From: Ruminococcus sp.
GTDB lineage: Bacteria; Bacillota; Clostridia; Oscillospirales; Ruminococcaceae
Length of the DNA: 64,000 bases
Direction: 5' to 3'
NCBI GenBank assembly: GCA_024403995.1
Contig: JAKSQT010000004.1
Coordinates: 1 to 64,000, forward strand
The notes under the pieces were generated by a model, which was not told where the DNA came from, ran no database searches, and saw only the letters and a list, made by a program, of their open reading frames with translations. The translations under genes were made by a program, and so were the position numbers. Shown one piece after another: positions 10,132 through 18,192 of this stretch (positions are counted from its first letter, which is position 1; each line of letters opens with the position of its first letter).

Positions 10132-12090
10132 TTATTTTTTCAGTATTTCTTCCATTGGTGTATCGGGATTAATATCACTTAAAACGTACAAAATATCTCT
10201 CGCTCTGGAGCAAGCGGTATATACCGATCGCATCTGGCTCTGAACTTGAGTTTGATCATTATCATCCATCTTTTTTATGGCTGACCATGAAGAAATCTCT
10301 TTCTTATACCCTTTATCACCAAAAACAAAACTATATGGATATAATCCAGCAAGGATTACCGCTTTGAAATCCAGCCCAAGAGATGAATCAATTGTAGTAA
10401 GAACAACTCCAGATGTTTGGCTGTACTTTTTCCGTTCATATGTAGCTTTATCTGATGTAATTATCATTGAATAGGGTATGTCTTCTTGATTCAATAGCTT
10501 TTCTGTCCAATACAAAAAATAGTATTTAACAGAAGCGTGTTGCTTGTAAGGAAAGATAATAGCAATGTCAGAGTAACTTATGTCATACGTAGATACTATT
10601 TCTTTTATAGCAGCTCCAAGTTCTTTCTGGATATCCATACGGTTTATACCAGTTTTAACCTTTAAAGCTACTGATGGTTTCTCACCGATTTTAAAAGAAT
10701 TATACTCATATTCCATTGAATTTATTAGATCCAACATAGATAAGCGGTTGTTTATATGTTTTAACATATCAGAAATGTATTCTGCTATTTCTTTACTATT
10801 TCTATAATTCTTCTCAATGTATCGTACTCGCCCTGTAAAATCAAGATTAACTCCGTTTATCTGTTTCCAAGGTGCATCACCTCTACGGCTTAGCTTCCTT
10901 ACCGCCTGATTAAGATCTCCAGCCATAAGAAAAACATGATCAGGATCCTCCCTGTCAAGAAGGTAATAACATAATTCAAGATATAAGGGATTAAAAATCT
11001 GAACCTCATCAATGAAAATGGCTTTAAACCGAAGATTTAGTTTGCCACCCTTTACCATATCTATACAGCTTTGGATCTCCTCATCCGTTGCATAAGGTGA
11101 TGAACAGCGTTTATGTAAACATTGCCTATATATTTCATTTACAAACTTGTGAAACGTCATTATAAACAGGTTTTTATTATCACCAAAATCTGCACAAGCT
11201 TTTTTGAATCTATATGAATCAGCAAGATTGCTATTATAACACGTCAGTAAAACTTTTGATTCTTTGAACATACTTGCATATTTAAACGCTTTTGAAAGTA
11301 ACAATACACTTTTTCCTGCTCCTGGGTTTGCCAGTATAACACGATGCCCTTTTCCCATGTCATTAACTTGAGCAACTTGATATTCATCTAAAAAGAATGT
11401 CTTATACTCAAGCTCATTTCCAGAAATCTTAAAGTCTTCTTCGGATAAATGTGCCGTTGTTTCTTTAATGACTACGTTTTCTATTTCGTTCATTACAACA
11501 GTATACTCTGGTGCAAGTCTTTCAAATATTGCGCGGCATTCTAAATCAGATAAATTAGAAAAGTCTTTATCATAAGGTTTATGTATATCACAAAAAATAC
11601 CCAACTCACTGATATGTTTCTCCTTACCATCAGACGTAACAGGGCGAAAGAATTCAATAGCAGCATAACCTAATAAATCAGAATAGTTTTTTCTAACGGA
11701 ATCTTTTTTTCTTATTTTTTCATTTGGGAAAAGAATAATATGTTTATAAGGGAACTTTAAACATTTGGTATCATTTTCTCTAACAATTAGTATTTTGGAA
11801 TCGAGTAGTCTATCATACATTATATCTTCGATATAATTAACATAAGCCTTGTAAGTATTTATCTTATCTTCGTCAATCAAGTCATTATATATCGAGAATG
11901 TTATTAATCCTTCACTTGGAGTAATATACAATCCCATATGTACCTCAGCTGTACTCATTCCAAGTGGATCAATTCCTATGACAAAATGCCCATTATTGAA
12001 TGTTCTTGATGCATTTCTCAACAAAAACTTCTCGGCACTCGTGATATGATCTTTTCTTTCGTAATCTGATGGCCATAAACGAATAGGCAT
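10132..12090 (-). CDS. UvrD-like SF1 helicase, first gene of the defence operon
   Basis: A 652-residue SF1 helicase. The Q motif DEYQVAQV is at 235-242, Walker A ANPGAGKS at 254-261, Walker B AIFIDEVQ at 357-364, GDLNQAV at 391, NYRNSKE at 428, motif V LTTIDSSLGLDF at 564-575, and motif VI YTACSRARD at 624-632. Residues 1-230 carry no motif I recognise. An in-frame TTG at 12108 would add six residues, but the ATG at 12090 is preceded by a GGTGA-type site and is preferred. The gene follows a consensus promoter and leads the operon. DISARM class 2 has an extra gene, drmE, in a comparable role, but I cannot show homology from sequence alone. Confidence 0.85.
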   Translation of the reverse strand: MPIRLWPSDYERKDHITSAEKFLLRNASRTFNNGHFVIGIDPLGMSTAEVHMGLYITPSEGLITFSIYNDLIDEDKINTYKAYVNYIEDIMYDRLLDSKILIVRENDTKCLKFPYKHIILFPNEKIRKKDSVRKNYSDLLGYAAIEFFRPVTSDGKEKHISELGIFCDIHKPYDKDFSNLSDLECRAIFERLAPEYTVVMNEIENVVIKETTAHLSEEDFKISGNELEYKTFFLDEYQVAQVNDMGKGHRVILANPGAGKSVLLLSKAFKYASMFKESKVLLTCYNSNLADSYRFKKACADFGDNKNLFIMTFHKFVNEIYRQCLHKRCSSPYATDEEIQSCIDMVKGGKLNLRFKAIFIDEVQIFNPLYLELCYYLLDREDPDHVFLMAGDLNQAVRKLSRRGDAPWKQINGVNLDFTGRVRYIEKNYRNSKEIAEYISDMLKHINNRLSMLDLINSMEYEYNSFKIGEKPSVALKVKTGINRMDIQKELGAAIKEIVSTYDISYSDIAIIFPYKQHASVKYYFLYWTEKLLNQEDIPYSMIITSDKATYERKKYSQTSGVVLTTIDSSLGLDFKAVILAGLYPYSFVFGDKGYKKEISSWSAIKKMDDNDQTQVQSQMRSVYTACSRARDILYVLSDINPDTPMEEILKK

Positions 12091-12161
12091 AATTTCACCG
12101 TCTTTCAAAAAGAATACTTATTGTCAAAAACATACAAGATCTCATTTCATTTCATATTTTT

Positions 12162-12190
12162 ATTATATAATATTAGCAGAATTTTGTCAA
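12162..12190 (-). promoter_or_regulatory. Sigma-A promoter of the defence operon
   Basis: On the minus strand a perfect -35 TTGACA (12185-12190) and a perfect -10 TATAAT (12162-12167) are separated by 17 nt. Initiation near 12155 gives a leader of about 65 nt. Such a full consensus suggests strong basal transcription unless it is repressed. Confidence 0.85.
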
Positions 12191-12202
12191 TATTAGCAGA
12201 AT
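12171..12202 (-). repeat. Two 12-bp direct repeats in the promoter, operator candidate
   Basis: The sequence TATTAGCAGAAT (plus strand) occurs at 12171-12182 and 12191-12202, exactly 20 bp apart. One copy fills the promoter spacer and the other abuts the -35. Two helical turns of spacing suits tandem repressor binding on one DNA face. No regulator gene is visible in the operon. Confidence 0.5.
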
Positions 12203-12383
12203 AAAAATATAATTATATATTTGATGTTATCTAATAGTGTATGTATTACTAATATCGTCAACGATTTTTGCGTTTTGCCACTCAAACATATGGAAACGTA
12301 AATCAAAATATAATTTTCTCACTAAAGTTATGTAAATATCAAGCATTCTGTTACCTTGTCAATCTTCAAATTGAAAATAATTA

Positions 12384-12414
12384 ACCGCCGTTAAGGTTCA
12401 TCCTGAACGGCGGT
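12384..12414. terminator. Hairpin downstream of the AAA ATPase gene
   Basis: Perfect 9-bp arms ACCGCCGTT and AACGGCGGT enclose a 13-nt loop just after the ATPase stop codon. The T-tract is weak on either strand, so termination is likely but not certain. Confidence 0.5.
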
Positions 12415-12419
12415 GCCTT

Positions 12420-13778
12420 TTATATACAAATCGTCATATAAGGCGGTATGCACACAATGTCCTCTTTGAAACTGAGATTACGTGGATGTATCACATAGCA
12501 CTCGCCTATACGAGCCTTGTACTTCTCCTTGAAGCGTTTGAGGAACTCGATAGAATACTTCTTCCCCGACTTGACTTCGATCGGGAACATCTTGTATTTC
12601 AGCTTGCTGTTGTTGGATATCAGGAAGTCGATCTCGATGTCGTTGCGGTGCTTCTCAGCGTTGTACTGCGTATAGAAATACAGCTTGTGACCGTTCGCTG
12701 TCAGCATCTGAGCGATAGCGTTCTCATATAGCATACCCTCGTTCATGTTCAGTTTGTCACCGAGTATCTGCTTGTAGACCTCATCTTCAAGCAGTTCGTT
12801 CTCGTCAAAGGCATGGCTGACCAGCAGTCCCGTGTCGCCAAGATAGCACTTTACATACGATCTGTTCTCGTTGATTGAAAGCCCGACATTCGGGTCATTG
12901 CACAGGAAGCATTCGTTGGAGATCATCGAATCTGACAGCCAGAAGAACGTTTCCTCATACTGGTCTGCCTTGCTCCCTGCTGAAATATCATTGAAGACCA
13001 CACGTTTTTCGTGCTGAGAGAGCAGACCGGGTATCTGATCGAATACTGTGAGGACTTTGCTCCTGTACTTGCCGCTTATTTTCATGATCTCACTGCGGTA
13101 AAGTGCAAGAATATCACGCTTTTCGATATCAGCTTTGTCGAAGTCTTTCCTGCTTTCAAGAAAAGCTATAACGCTCTGAGGCATACCGCCCACAAGCATA
13201 TACTGCTTGAACAGGAGCATCGCCTTGTGGTGAAGCTCATTTTCAAGGGGAACTCTATCGGCAAAGCACTTACGAATATAACCGCATATTTGCTCCTCGC
13301 CCAATGCATCGCAGAATTCTTCAAAATCCAGCGGATACATACTCAGGTGACGTTCTTCCGAAGGAATGACAATATCCTTGACATTCTCCTTGATTGAGAT
13401 AAGCGAGCCTGTTTCGATATAGTCGTATCTGCCGTCAGCAACGAGGTATTTGATACACTCCCTTGCCTTTGGGTACATCTGAACCTCGTCAAAGATGATA
13501 AGCGACTCACGCTCATACAACTTCACGCCGTAGTAGGTGGACAGCAGCATGAAGAACGTATCAAGATCGTTCATGTGCTTGGCGAAATAGTCCTTGACCT
13601 CATCAGGGCACTTGGCGAAGTCGATCAGGATGTAGCTCTTATATTCGTTTCTGCCGAATTCCTCACAGATCGTTGACTTACCGATACGCCTTGCCCCCTC
13701 GATCAAATAGGCTTTTTTGCCGTTAAGCTCTTTTTTTAGGGTCAGCAGCTTGTCGTACATTTTACGTTTCAGTATCAT
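12420..13778 (-). CDS. AAA-family ATPase with DUF4143 C-terminus
   Basis: A 452-residue protein of the common AAA_14/DUF4143 family. Walker A GARRIGKS is at 28-35, Walker B SLIIFDEVQ at about 91-99, and ETGSLIS serves as the sensor-like motif. The C-terminal half has the family's typical end, with an intact IEVKSGKKYS segment that looks like a PD-(D/E)XK-type fold. The biological role of this family is poorly known; members are frequent in gut Firmicutes accessory regions. GAGGCG precedes the ATG. Its GC-richer codon use contrasts with the defence genes on both sides, so it is probably a separate acquisition or resident gene. Confidence 0.85.
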   Translation of the reverse strand: MILKRKMYDKLLTLKKELNGKKAYLIEGARRIGKSTICEEFGRNEYKSYILIDFAKCPDEVKDYFAKHMNDLDTFFMLLSTYYGVKLYERESLIIFDEVQMYPKARECIKYLVADGRYDYIETGSLISIKENVKDIVIPSEERHLSMYPLDFEEFCDALGEEQICGYIRKCFADRVPLENELHHKAMLLFKQYMLVGGMPQSVIAFLESRKDFDKADIEKRDILALYRSEIMKISGKYRSKVLTVFDQIPGLLSQHEKRVVFNDISAGSKADQYEETFFWLSDSMISNECFLCNDPNVGLSINENRSYVKCYLGDTGLLVSHAFDENELLEDEVYKQILGDKLNMNEGMLYENAIAQMLTANGHKLYFYTQYNAEKHRNDIEIDFLISNNSKLKYKMFPIEVKSGKKYSIEFLKRFKEKYKARIGECYVIHPRNLSFKEDIVCIPPYMTICI

Positions 13779-13928
13779 GATAACGCCTCATTCCCATAAT
13801 ACGCAGGTATTGGCTTGCTTGTAAATCCCTGAATACGCAGGTTTATGATAATTATACTGTATGGAAACGAAAAAGTCAAGTGTCAAGTAAAGACGCATTT
13901 TACGCAAAATGCCCGTATTTCCCCCCAC

Positions 13929-13960
13929 AAAAAAGCTCTCACAGCCGAAACTGTGAGAGC
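13929..13960 (-). terminator. Terminator in the left ppdK-end repeat
   Basis: Arms GCTCTCACAG and CTGTGAGAGC are followed on the minus strand by six T. It is a diverged homologue of the true ppdK terminator at 18019-18051 and terminates the island operon. Confidence 0.8.
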
Positions 13961-13984
13961 CTTATTATTAACTATTCTATCGGC

Positions 13985-14140
13985 TCAGACATACACGTTT
14001 ACACGGATGTCACGCCAATTATGGAATTCACGCTTCTCGGACTTAGCTATGAAGTACTTCTCTGCATCGCCCTGAAACAGCGTAAAATCGCCGATTTTGA
14101 GATAGTCGTGAATTACTTTCCTTCGTTGATTGCAGCCTGT
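13985..14140 (-). pseudogene. Duplicated ppdK tail and downstream frame (left copy)
   Basis: This copy starts in the last eight ppdK codons (QAAINEGK, stop) and continues through the same overlapping frame found after the real ppdK, ending in RDIRVNVYV and a stop at 13985-13987. Upstream the match stops abruptly and the frame meets a stop codon without any ATG, GTG or TTG. It cannot be a normal independent gene and is best read as a recombination scar. Confidence 0.6.
14007..14140 (-). repeat. 134-bp direct repeat, left copy (att-like)
   Basis: These 134 bp match 18086-18219 with two mismatches, in the same orientation. The repeat contains the last codons and stop of ppdK and most of the frame that overlaps it. 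Similarity continues more weakly through the terminator to about 13929. The copies bound the island at 14141-18085, like attL and attR of an element that rebuilds its target gene's 3' end. Confidence 0.85.
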
Positions 14141-14181
14141 ATCGAAAAAGCTGGCGCATTAAAGCTACATATAATAAAGTT

Positions 14182-15663
14182 TTACTTAACATTTGATGCA
14201 GAGATTTTATTATCTTTTCTTGCATCGATTAATATAATATCAGGATCATTTGTTAAGTTTAGTTCAAATAGAACCCTTGTGACTTTATTATATTCGTTTT
14301 CTGAAAAGAATAAAATAACCTTAAATGCATTTGATGTTTCAGAAGCTGCTTTATAAATTTCAACTTGATTTTCCAGGTTTTGTTTGAGTTTGCTATTTGA
14401 TGCTAACTTGAACTCAACTAATGTTGCGTTTTCTTTACCGAAAGAAGACTTGTAGTCAACAGGTCCACGCCCATTATTGACCTCTCTGTTTACATCAAGT
14501 TTAGTACCATACCAAACAAGACGGTATAATACTTGAAGATCGCTTTCTCTTTTTACAGGCTTATCATTAACATAAAAAAGTTTATAGCCTTCTTGATCTT
14601 CAATGACATGTTTGAAAAATTCTATTCTCTTTCTTGTTTCTTCATGTGCATTTGGAATCATATTATAGAATTCCGTCATCTTCTCAAGTTTATTTGATAG
14701 TTGTTTCATTTGCGTAATCAATAATTGATTAACTTCGTAAACATGCTCTTTGCTAGCTGATTCGGCTTCCGACTTATGTTCTTCTTTATACTTGAGATAA
14801 TAATCAATGATTTCAGGATGAGTTCTTATGAATATTTCAGTAGCCTCATCTTTGTCGGATTTTGTAATTTTTTTATCTGGATCACTAAATAGCCGGTCAA
14901 AGTAATTATTCAACTGAAATCGCAAAGCTTCATCCTCAATAGATGAGGCTAGTAATTGTATGTTACTTACCATGTCACTTTTGTTTATGAAGGTATCATC
15001 TCTAGTAAGGATGCTTTTGGGCGTTAGTAGAACGTAATCACCATTAAAAGAAGGCAGGAAATAGGTATGTGGGTTCCATCGTTCAGTTTTATAATCGAAG
15101 GATACTTTATCAACATTAAAATATTGACATTGATCAGGAGATAAAAACCTCTTAGCAAATCTTTCGGTATATTCAAGCAAGTACTGTTTACAGAAGTTTG
15201 TTGTAAAATCACTTATTTTGTCTTTTCCAACTTTATCACTTATTAGGCATAGTTTTTCCATATGAGCTTCTTGAAGTATTGCTTCTTTTGAAAAAGACTT
15301 AAATACTGTCTTGAATCCTTTAAATAGACCTTTTGCAAAATCCAAGCCCAATCCTCTTCCAGCATTGCCGCTTAAGCTAAATCCCAACCACGTTTGTTTT
15401 ACTTCCGAGAACATAAACCATGATTTTAACATACCTCCTGATAGTTTGTCAGTTTGTTCAGATTTAAGTTGAAGAAATTTGAGGTAGCTAATCATTTCAT
15501 CGTGAATCTTTTTCAATTTTTTATCTTCGCTGCTAAACAGTAGAAAAGGATCGACAAACAAAGGTAGATCGTTTATCAAAGATATATTTATTGCACCATA
15601 TTCGTCAATTACCTTCTCTTTCACATTAAAAAAATCTGAAAAATAGATATTAACGTTACTCAT
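14182..15663 (-). CDS. PD-(D/E)XK-type protein of unknown family, island gene 3
   Basis: A 493-residue protein not recognised by name. Its C-terminal part has a restriction-endonuclease-like signature: Asp403 in GRGPVDYK, then Glu417 and Lys419 in LVEFKLAS, with a helix and strand after it (VEIYKAA...FKVILFFS). Residues 300-345 are heptad-like and probably coiled coil. The N-terminal 300 residues have no known motif. The ATG at 15663 is chosen over an upstream start because AAGGAGGA lies 9 nt before it. It is the last gene of the island operon, 59 nt after the RloB-like gene, and is probably the nuclease arm of that system; this is inference from context. Confidence 0.65.
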   Translation of the reverse strand: MSNVNIYFSDFFNVKEKVIDEYGAINISLINDLPLFVDPFLLFSSEDKKLKKIHDEMISYLKFLQLKSEQTDKLSGGMLKSWFMFSEVKQTWLGFSLSGNAGRGLGLDFAKGLFKGFKTVFKSFSKEAILQEAHMEKLCLISDKVGKDKISDFTTNFCKQYLLEYTERFAKRFLSPDQCQYFNVDKVSFDYKTERWNPHTYFLPSFNGDYVLLTPKSILTRDDTFINKSDMVSNIQLLASSIEDEALRFQLNNYFDRLFSDPDKKITKSDKDEATEIFIRTHPEIIDYYLKYKEEHKSEAESASKEHVYEVNQLLITQMKQLSNKLEKMTEFYNMIPNAHEETRKRIEFFKHVIEDQEGYKLFYVNDKPVKRESDLQVLYRLVWYGTKLDVNREVNNGRGPVDYKSSFGKENATLVEFKLASNSKLKQNLENQVEIYKAASETSNAFKVILFFSENEYNKVTRVLFELNLTNDPDIILIDARKDNKISASNVK

Positions 15664-15722
15664 TGAAGTCCTCCTTCTTTCAACTGTTTTAATTATTATA
15701 GTTTTCAATAAACATTACATAT

Positions 15723-16379
15723 TCAAGTTATGTCTTTTGAGATCTTAGATTTTATTTCTCCTACCAAACAATGCACAGTAGTACAAGGACACATTTCCGA
15801 CGGCTTGACACTACCGTTTGCTATGTGCCCATTGTACTTCTGCTGAGCGAGTTTTATTGCCTGTCTTTCGTCACCGTAGCGATTAAGTTTCTCATAGATA
15901 TCCTTATCAGACTTAACATATTTCTGACCAGTAACTCTTTTGAAGGTCTGTGCAAAGCCGTTGCAACAAGCGACAGAATCCTGATATGTAGGCATAGCGC
16001 CGAAGTAAGCGTTGAACCATTCCTCGATACATGGATTAGTCCAGCCGACGTTAATGCCTTTATCCTCAGCTTGGCAAATTATCTCGTCAAAGTTCTTGAC
16101 CTTATCACGATCAAAGATTATCCATATCTCGCCATACTGCGGATTGATGGAGGCAAGATTTCTTGCTTCTTCAACGAGATTATTGGATTTGGTCTTTATA
16201 ACCTTGATGACTAATTTGCCTTGCAGTTCTTTAGGAATAGAATCCCTGAGCCCATACATATAATTTTGTTCTGTTTCTTCTGTATCGGTTACTATAAAGT
16301 AATATCCAAGTTCAGGGACTCTTCTTTTGACCATCTGATCACGGGTTTTTCGCTTTCCGTTTCTTTCAACATGAGCCAT
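15723..16379 (-). CDS. RloB-like protein
   Basis: A 218-residue protein resembling RloB and AbiLii. The N-terminus is basic (NGKRKTRDQMVKRR), then VTDTEETEQNY gives an acidic cluster and IWIIFDRDKV gives a DxD-type motif. Together these look like a TOPRIM-type metal site. The later NPCIEEWFNAYFG is typical of the family. Partners are RloA-type ATPases, and such pairs act in abortive infection (AbiL). The start follows AGGGGGA, 3 nt after the RloA stop, so the pair is co-translated. Activity as a nuclease is inferred from the family. Confidence 0.85.
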   Translation of the reverse strand: MAHVERNGKRKTRDQMVKRRVPELGYYFIVTDTEETEQNYMYGLRDSIPKELQGKLVIKVIKTKSNNLVEEARNLASINPQYGEIWIIFDRDKVKNFDEIICQAEDKGINVGWTNPCIEEWFNAYFGAMPTYQDSVACCNGFAQTFKRVTGQKYVKSDKDIYEKLNRYGDERQAIKLAQQKYNGHIANGSVKPSEMCPCTTVHCLVGEIKSKISKDIT

Positions 16380-16382
16380 ACT

Positions 16383-17651
16383 TTATTCCCCCTTGAACAT
16401 ATCAAAATGCTTCAGAGTCGGTATTGCTCCGTACTTGCCCAAAAGATAGTTCTTCTCGTAATTCTCATCCTTGCGAATCTTAACTCCGTCTTCATCTACA
16501 AAATCAGCCAATGAGAAGAGATATGATATTCCGTTTGAATCCTTTTCTGTAAACCAGATCTCATCTCTTCTGAGGATATTGCCGTTAAGCTGCCATGAGT
16601 CATGAGATGTAAAAATCAACTGAGCGTGATTAGTATTGATCTCAGGATCAAGGAACGTAATAACAAATGCTCTTACAAGAAGGGGATGAAGTCTGGCATT
16701 AAGCTCGTCAATAAAGAAAACTCCACCCGTTGACAGCACATCCTGTAACATAGGATATAACGCAAACATCTTAAGCGTTCCTGCCGATTCATGCTGAAGG
16801 GGGATAGATGTTGTCTGATCGGAATCTATCATTTTGTGAACTGCGTCAATTCTGAGCTTCTTATCCGAATCATCGATTTCAGACTTGATAACTTCAACAT
16901 TAAAACCAATTATTGAAGGATCGAATGAAGAGAAGTAATCAACTACTTTCTGTCTAACCTTTTCATCTTCTTCAAATCCTTCCGGTATAAGCTGAGATAA
17001 GAAAAAGTTCTCTATCGGTCTGCCAAAATCAGCAAAATCATTATGCACAAACCAATCCCTTATAAACTTAAGCTTTGCTATTTTGAGCTTGGCACCAAGA
17101 GAGACAACAAGGGTTTCCTTTTCTAATGCGATGATCAAGTTCTCTCGACTTTTAGCAGGAATACCTGCAAAATCGAAATCTTCTCCATTACGGTAGAAAA
17201 TACGCTTGAAATCACCTCTCGATGATTTAGCCTTATAGTTTAACCATTCCTCACATACGCCATTACTGTCGACAGTGAATCCATAATTATAGGTCTTTGC
17301 ACCATTTTCTTCCGAGTCAATAAAATACACTTCAAATGAAGATTCTGCATTTTTACTTGTATTATCGAATAAAAACGGAGTTGGCTTGAAAAATCTCGAA
17401 TTCTTTTTTGAATCAGATTCATCGCCATAATCAAGTGAGTTTATAACATATGTTGACATATATCTGAAAGCTTCCTGAACATTTGACTTTCCGCTTGCAT
17501 TCGCACCAAATATAGCCGCGACAGGCAATACCTTTTCATTTGCAATAGAAACAACATGGTTATTAAATTCAGAAATCTTTGTTGCCGATAAATCTAATAT
17601 TGTATCATCTTTAAATGATTTAAAATTCTTATAATTGAACTGTAGTAACAT
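16383..17651 (-). CDS. RloA-like AAA ATPase
   Basis: A 422-residue ABC/SMC-type ATPase. Walker A GANASGKS is at 49-56, Walker B is VFFIDELNARLHPLLV, and the H-loop is LIFTSHDSWQL. The N-terminus NYKNFKSFKD is the standard beginning of the AAA_15/AAA_21 group that pairs with RloB, AriB or similar toprim partners. An upstream ATG at 17747 lies inside the operator and promoter, so the ATG at 17651 with AAGGAGG before it is used. It probably senses a phage signal and controls its partner. First gene of a three-gene operon with its own promoter. Confidence 0.88.
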   Translation of the reverse strand: MLLQFNYKNFKSFKDDTILDLSATKISEFNNHVVSIANEKVLPVAAIFGANASGKSNVQEAFRYMSTYVINSLDYGDESDSKKNSRFFKPTPFLFDNTSKNAESSFEVYFIDSEENGAKTYNYGFTVDSNGVCEEWLNYKAKSSRGDFKRIFYRNGEDFDFAGIPAKSRENLIIALEKETLVVSLGAKLKIAKLKFIRDWFVHNDFADFGRPIENFFLSQLIPEGFEEDEKVRQKVVDYFSSFDPSIIGFNVEVIKSEIDDSDKKLRIDAVHKMIDSDQTTSIPLQHESAGTLKMFALYPMLQDVLSTGGVFFIDELNARLHPLLVRAFVITFLDPEINTNHAQLIFTSHDSWQLNGNILRRDEIWFTEKDSNGISYLFSLADFVDEDGVKIRKDENYEKNYLLGKYGAIPTLKHFDMFKGE

Positions 17652-17685
17652 AATATTATGCCTCCTTATAATCTCCTTACTATAT

Positions 17686-17713
17686 ATTATACTCAAAAAA
17701 AGCAAAATGTCAA
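17686..17713 (-). promoter_or_regulatory. Promoter of the RloA-RloB operon
   Basis: The -35 TTGACA (17708-17713) and -10 TATAAT (17686-17691), both perfect, are separated by 16 nt and point into the RloA-like gene with a leader of about 28 nt. Confidence 0.85.
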
Positions 17714-17744
17714 CACCTAATTGAGAAAAAATCTCATCTAGGTG
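17714..17744 (-). repeat. Inverted repeat abutting the -35, operator candidate
   Basis: Thirteen-base arms with one mismatch and one G-T pair enclose a 5-nt loop; the outer arms read CACCTA and TAGGTG. It touches the -35 of the RloA promoter. It could bind a regulator or act as a roadblock to transcription arriving from the small unit upstream. Confidence 0.5.
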
Positions 17745-17764
17745 CATTTTTATGTTTGCATATT

Positions 17765-17799
17765 AAAAAATCCTCATAGAAATAACCTATGAGGATTTT
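17765..17799 (-). terminator. Terminator of the tiny orphan unit
   Basis: A perfect 13-bp stem (AAAATCCTCATAG and its complement) with a 7-nt loop is followed on the minus strand by a T-run. It ends the short transcript that begins near 17915. Confidence 0.8.
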
Positions 17800-17843
17800 G
17801 GCTTATTACGTTTTACCAATAAATAATAAAAAATTACTATCAT
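17787..17843 (-). CDS. Possible 18-aa hydrophobic peptide
   Basis: The frame reads MIVIFYYLLVKRNKPKSS: a hydrophobic start and a basic tail, similar in shape to type I toxin peptides. Its ATG overlaps the preceding mini-ORF stop as ATGA, and GTAGGAGT lies directly upstream. The stop falls inside the terminator arm. Very short, so it is supported only by its place in a complete promoter-to-terminator unit. Confidence 0.35.
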   Translation of the reverse strand: MIVIFYYLLVKRNKPKSS

Positions 17844-17887
17844 ACTCCTACCATTGATATTTTCTCTTTATGGATATCGCTTATCAT
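17840..17887 (-). CDS. Possible 15-aa leader peptide
   Basis: ATG at 17885-17887 follows AAGGTGGTG and opens MISDIHKEKISMVGV. Its TGA overlaps the start of the hydrophobic peptide by 4 nt, an arrangement usual for translational coupling. It may be a leader ORF; no family is recognised. Confidence 0.3.
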   Translation of the reverse strand: MISDIHKEKISMVGV

Positions 17888-17920
17888 CTGCCCACCACCT
17901 TATTTAACATCGTTTTTATC

Positions 17921-17950
17921 ATTATAACATTTCTTATGTTAAATTGCCAA
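17921..17950 (-). promoter_or_regulatory. Promoter of the tiny orphan unit
   Basis: TTGGCA (17945-17950) and a perfect TATAAT (17921-17926) are separated by 18 nt. With the terminator at 17765-17799 this defines a transcript of about 150 nt. Confidence 0.65.
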
Positions 17951-18018
17951 TTTCAATATTAAATACAATCGCTCAAAAATGTATTAAGATATCTGAATTT
18001 CTAAATCATTGAAATACG

Positions 18019-18051
18019 AAAAAAGCCCTCACAGCGCGAAACTGTGAGGGC
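18019..18051 (-). terminator. ppdK terminator
   Basis: Arms GCCCTCACAG and CTGTGAGGGC are followed by six T on the minus strand, 13 nt after the stop of the overlapping downstream frame. Confidence 0.88.
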
Positions 18052-18063
18052 TCATTCTTTTAT

Positions 18064-18192
18064 TCAGGCATAAACATTAACGTGTATGTCACGCCAATTA
18101 TGGAATTCACGCTTCTCGGACTTAACTTTGAAGTACTTCTCTGCATCGCCCTGAAACAGCGTAAAATCGCCGATTTTGAGATAGTCGTGAAT
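18064..18192 (-). CDS. Conserved 42-codon frame overlapping the ppdK stop
   Basis: In the -1 frame relative to ppdK, an open frame runs from its stop codon to a TGA at 18064, encoding a well-composed peptide ending EKREFHNWRDIHVNVYA. The duplicated copy near 14 kb differs mostly at third codon positions in its diverged end (VNVY is GTT AAT GTT TAT here, GTA AAC GTG TAT there), so the frame appears selected. It has no ATG, GTG or TTG outside ppdK. Either it starts at ATT directly after AAGGAAAG, or ribosomes slip -1 at the last Lys codon (A AAG) and add a tail to PPDK, or it starts at an internal ATG at 18261. No family recognised. Confidence 0.4.
   Translation of the reverse strand: MHDYLKIGDFTLFQGDAEKYFKVKSEKREFHNWRDIHVNVYA

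Noticed and set aside
12420..13778. DUF4143 ATPase as part of the neighbouring defence systems
   Set aside because: It has its own hairpin, different base composition and no overlap or shared promoter with either system.
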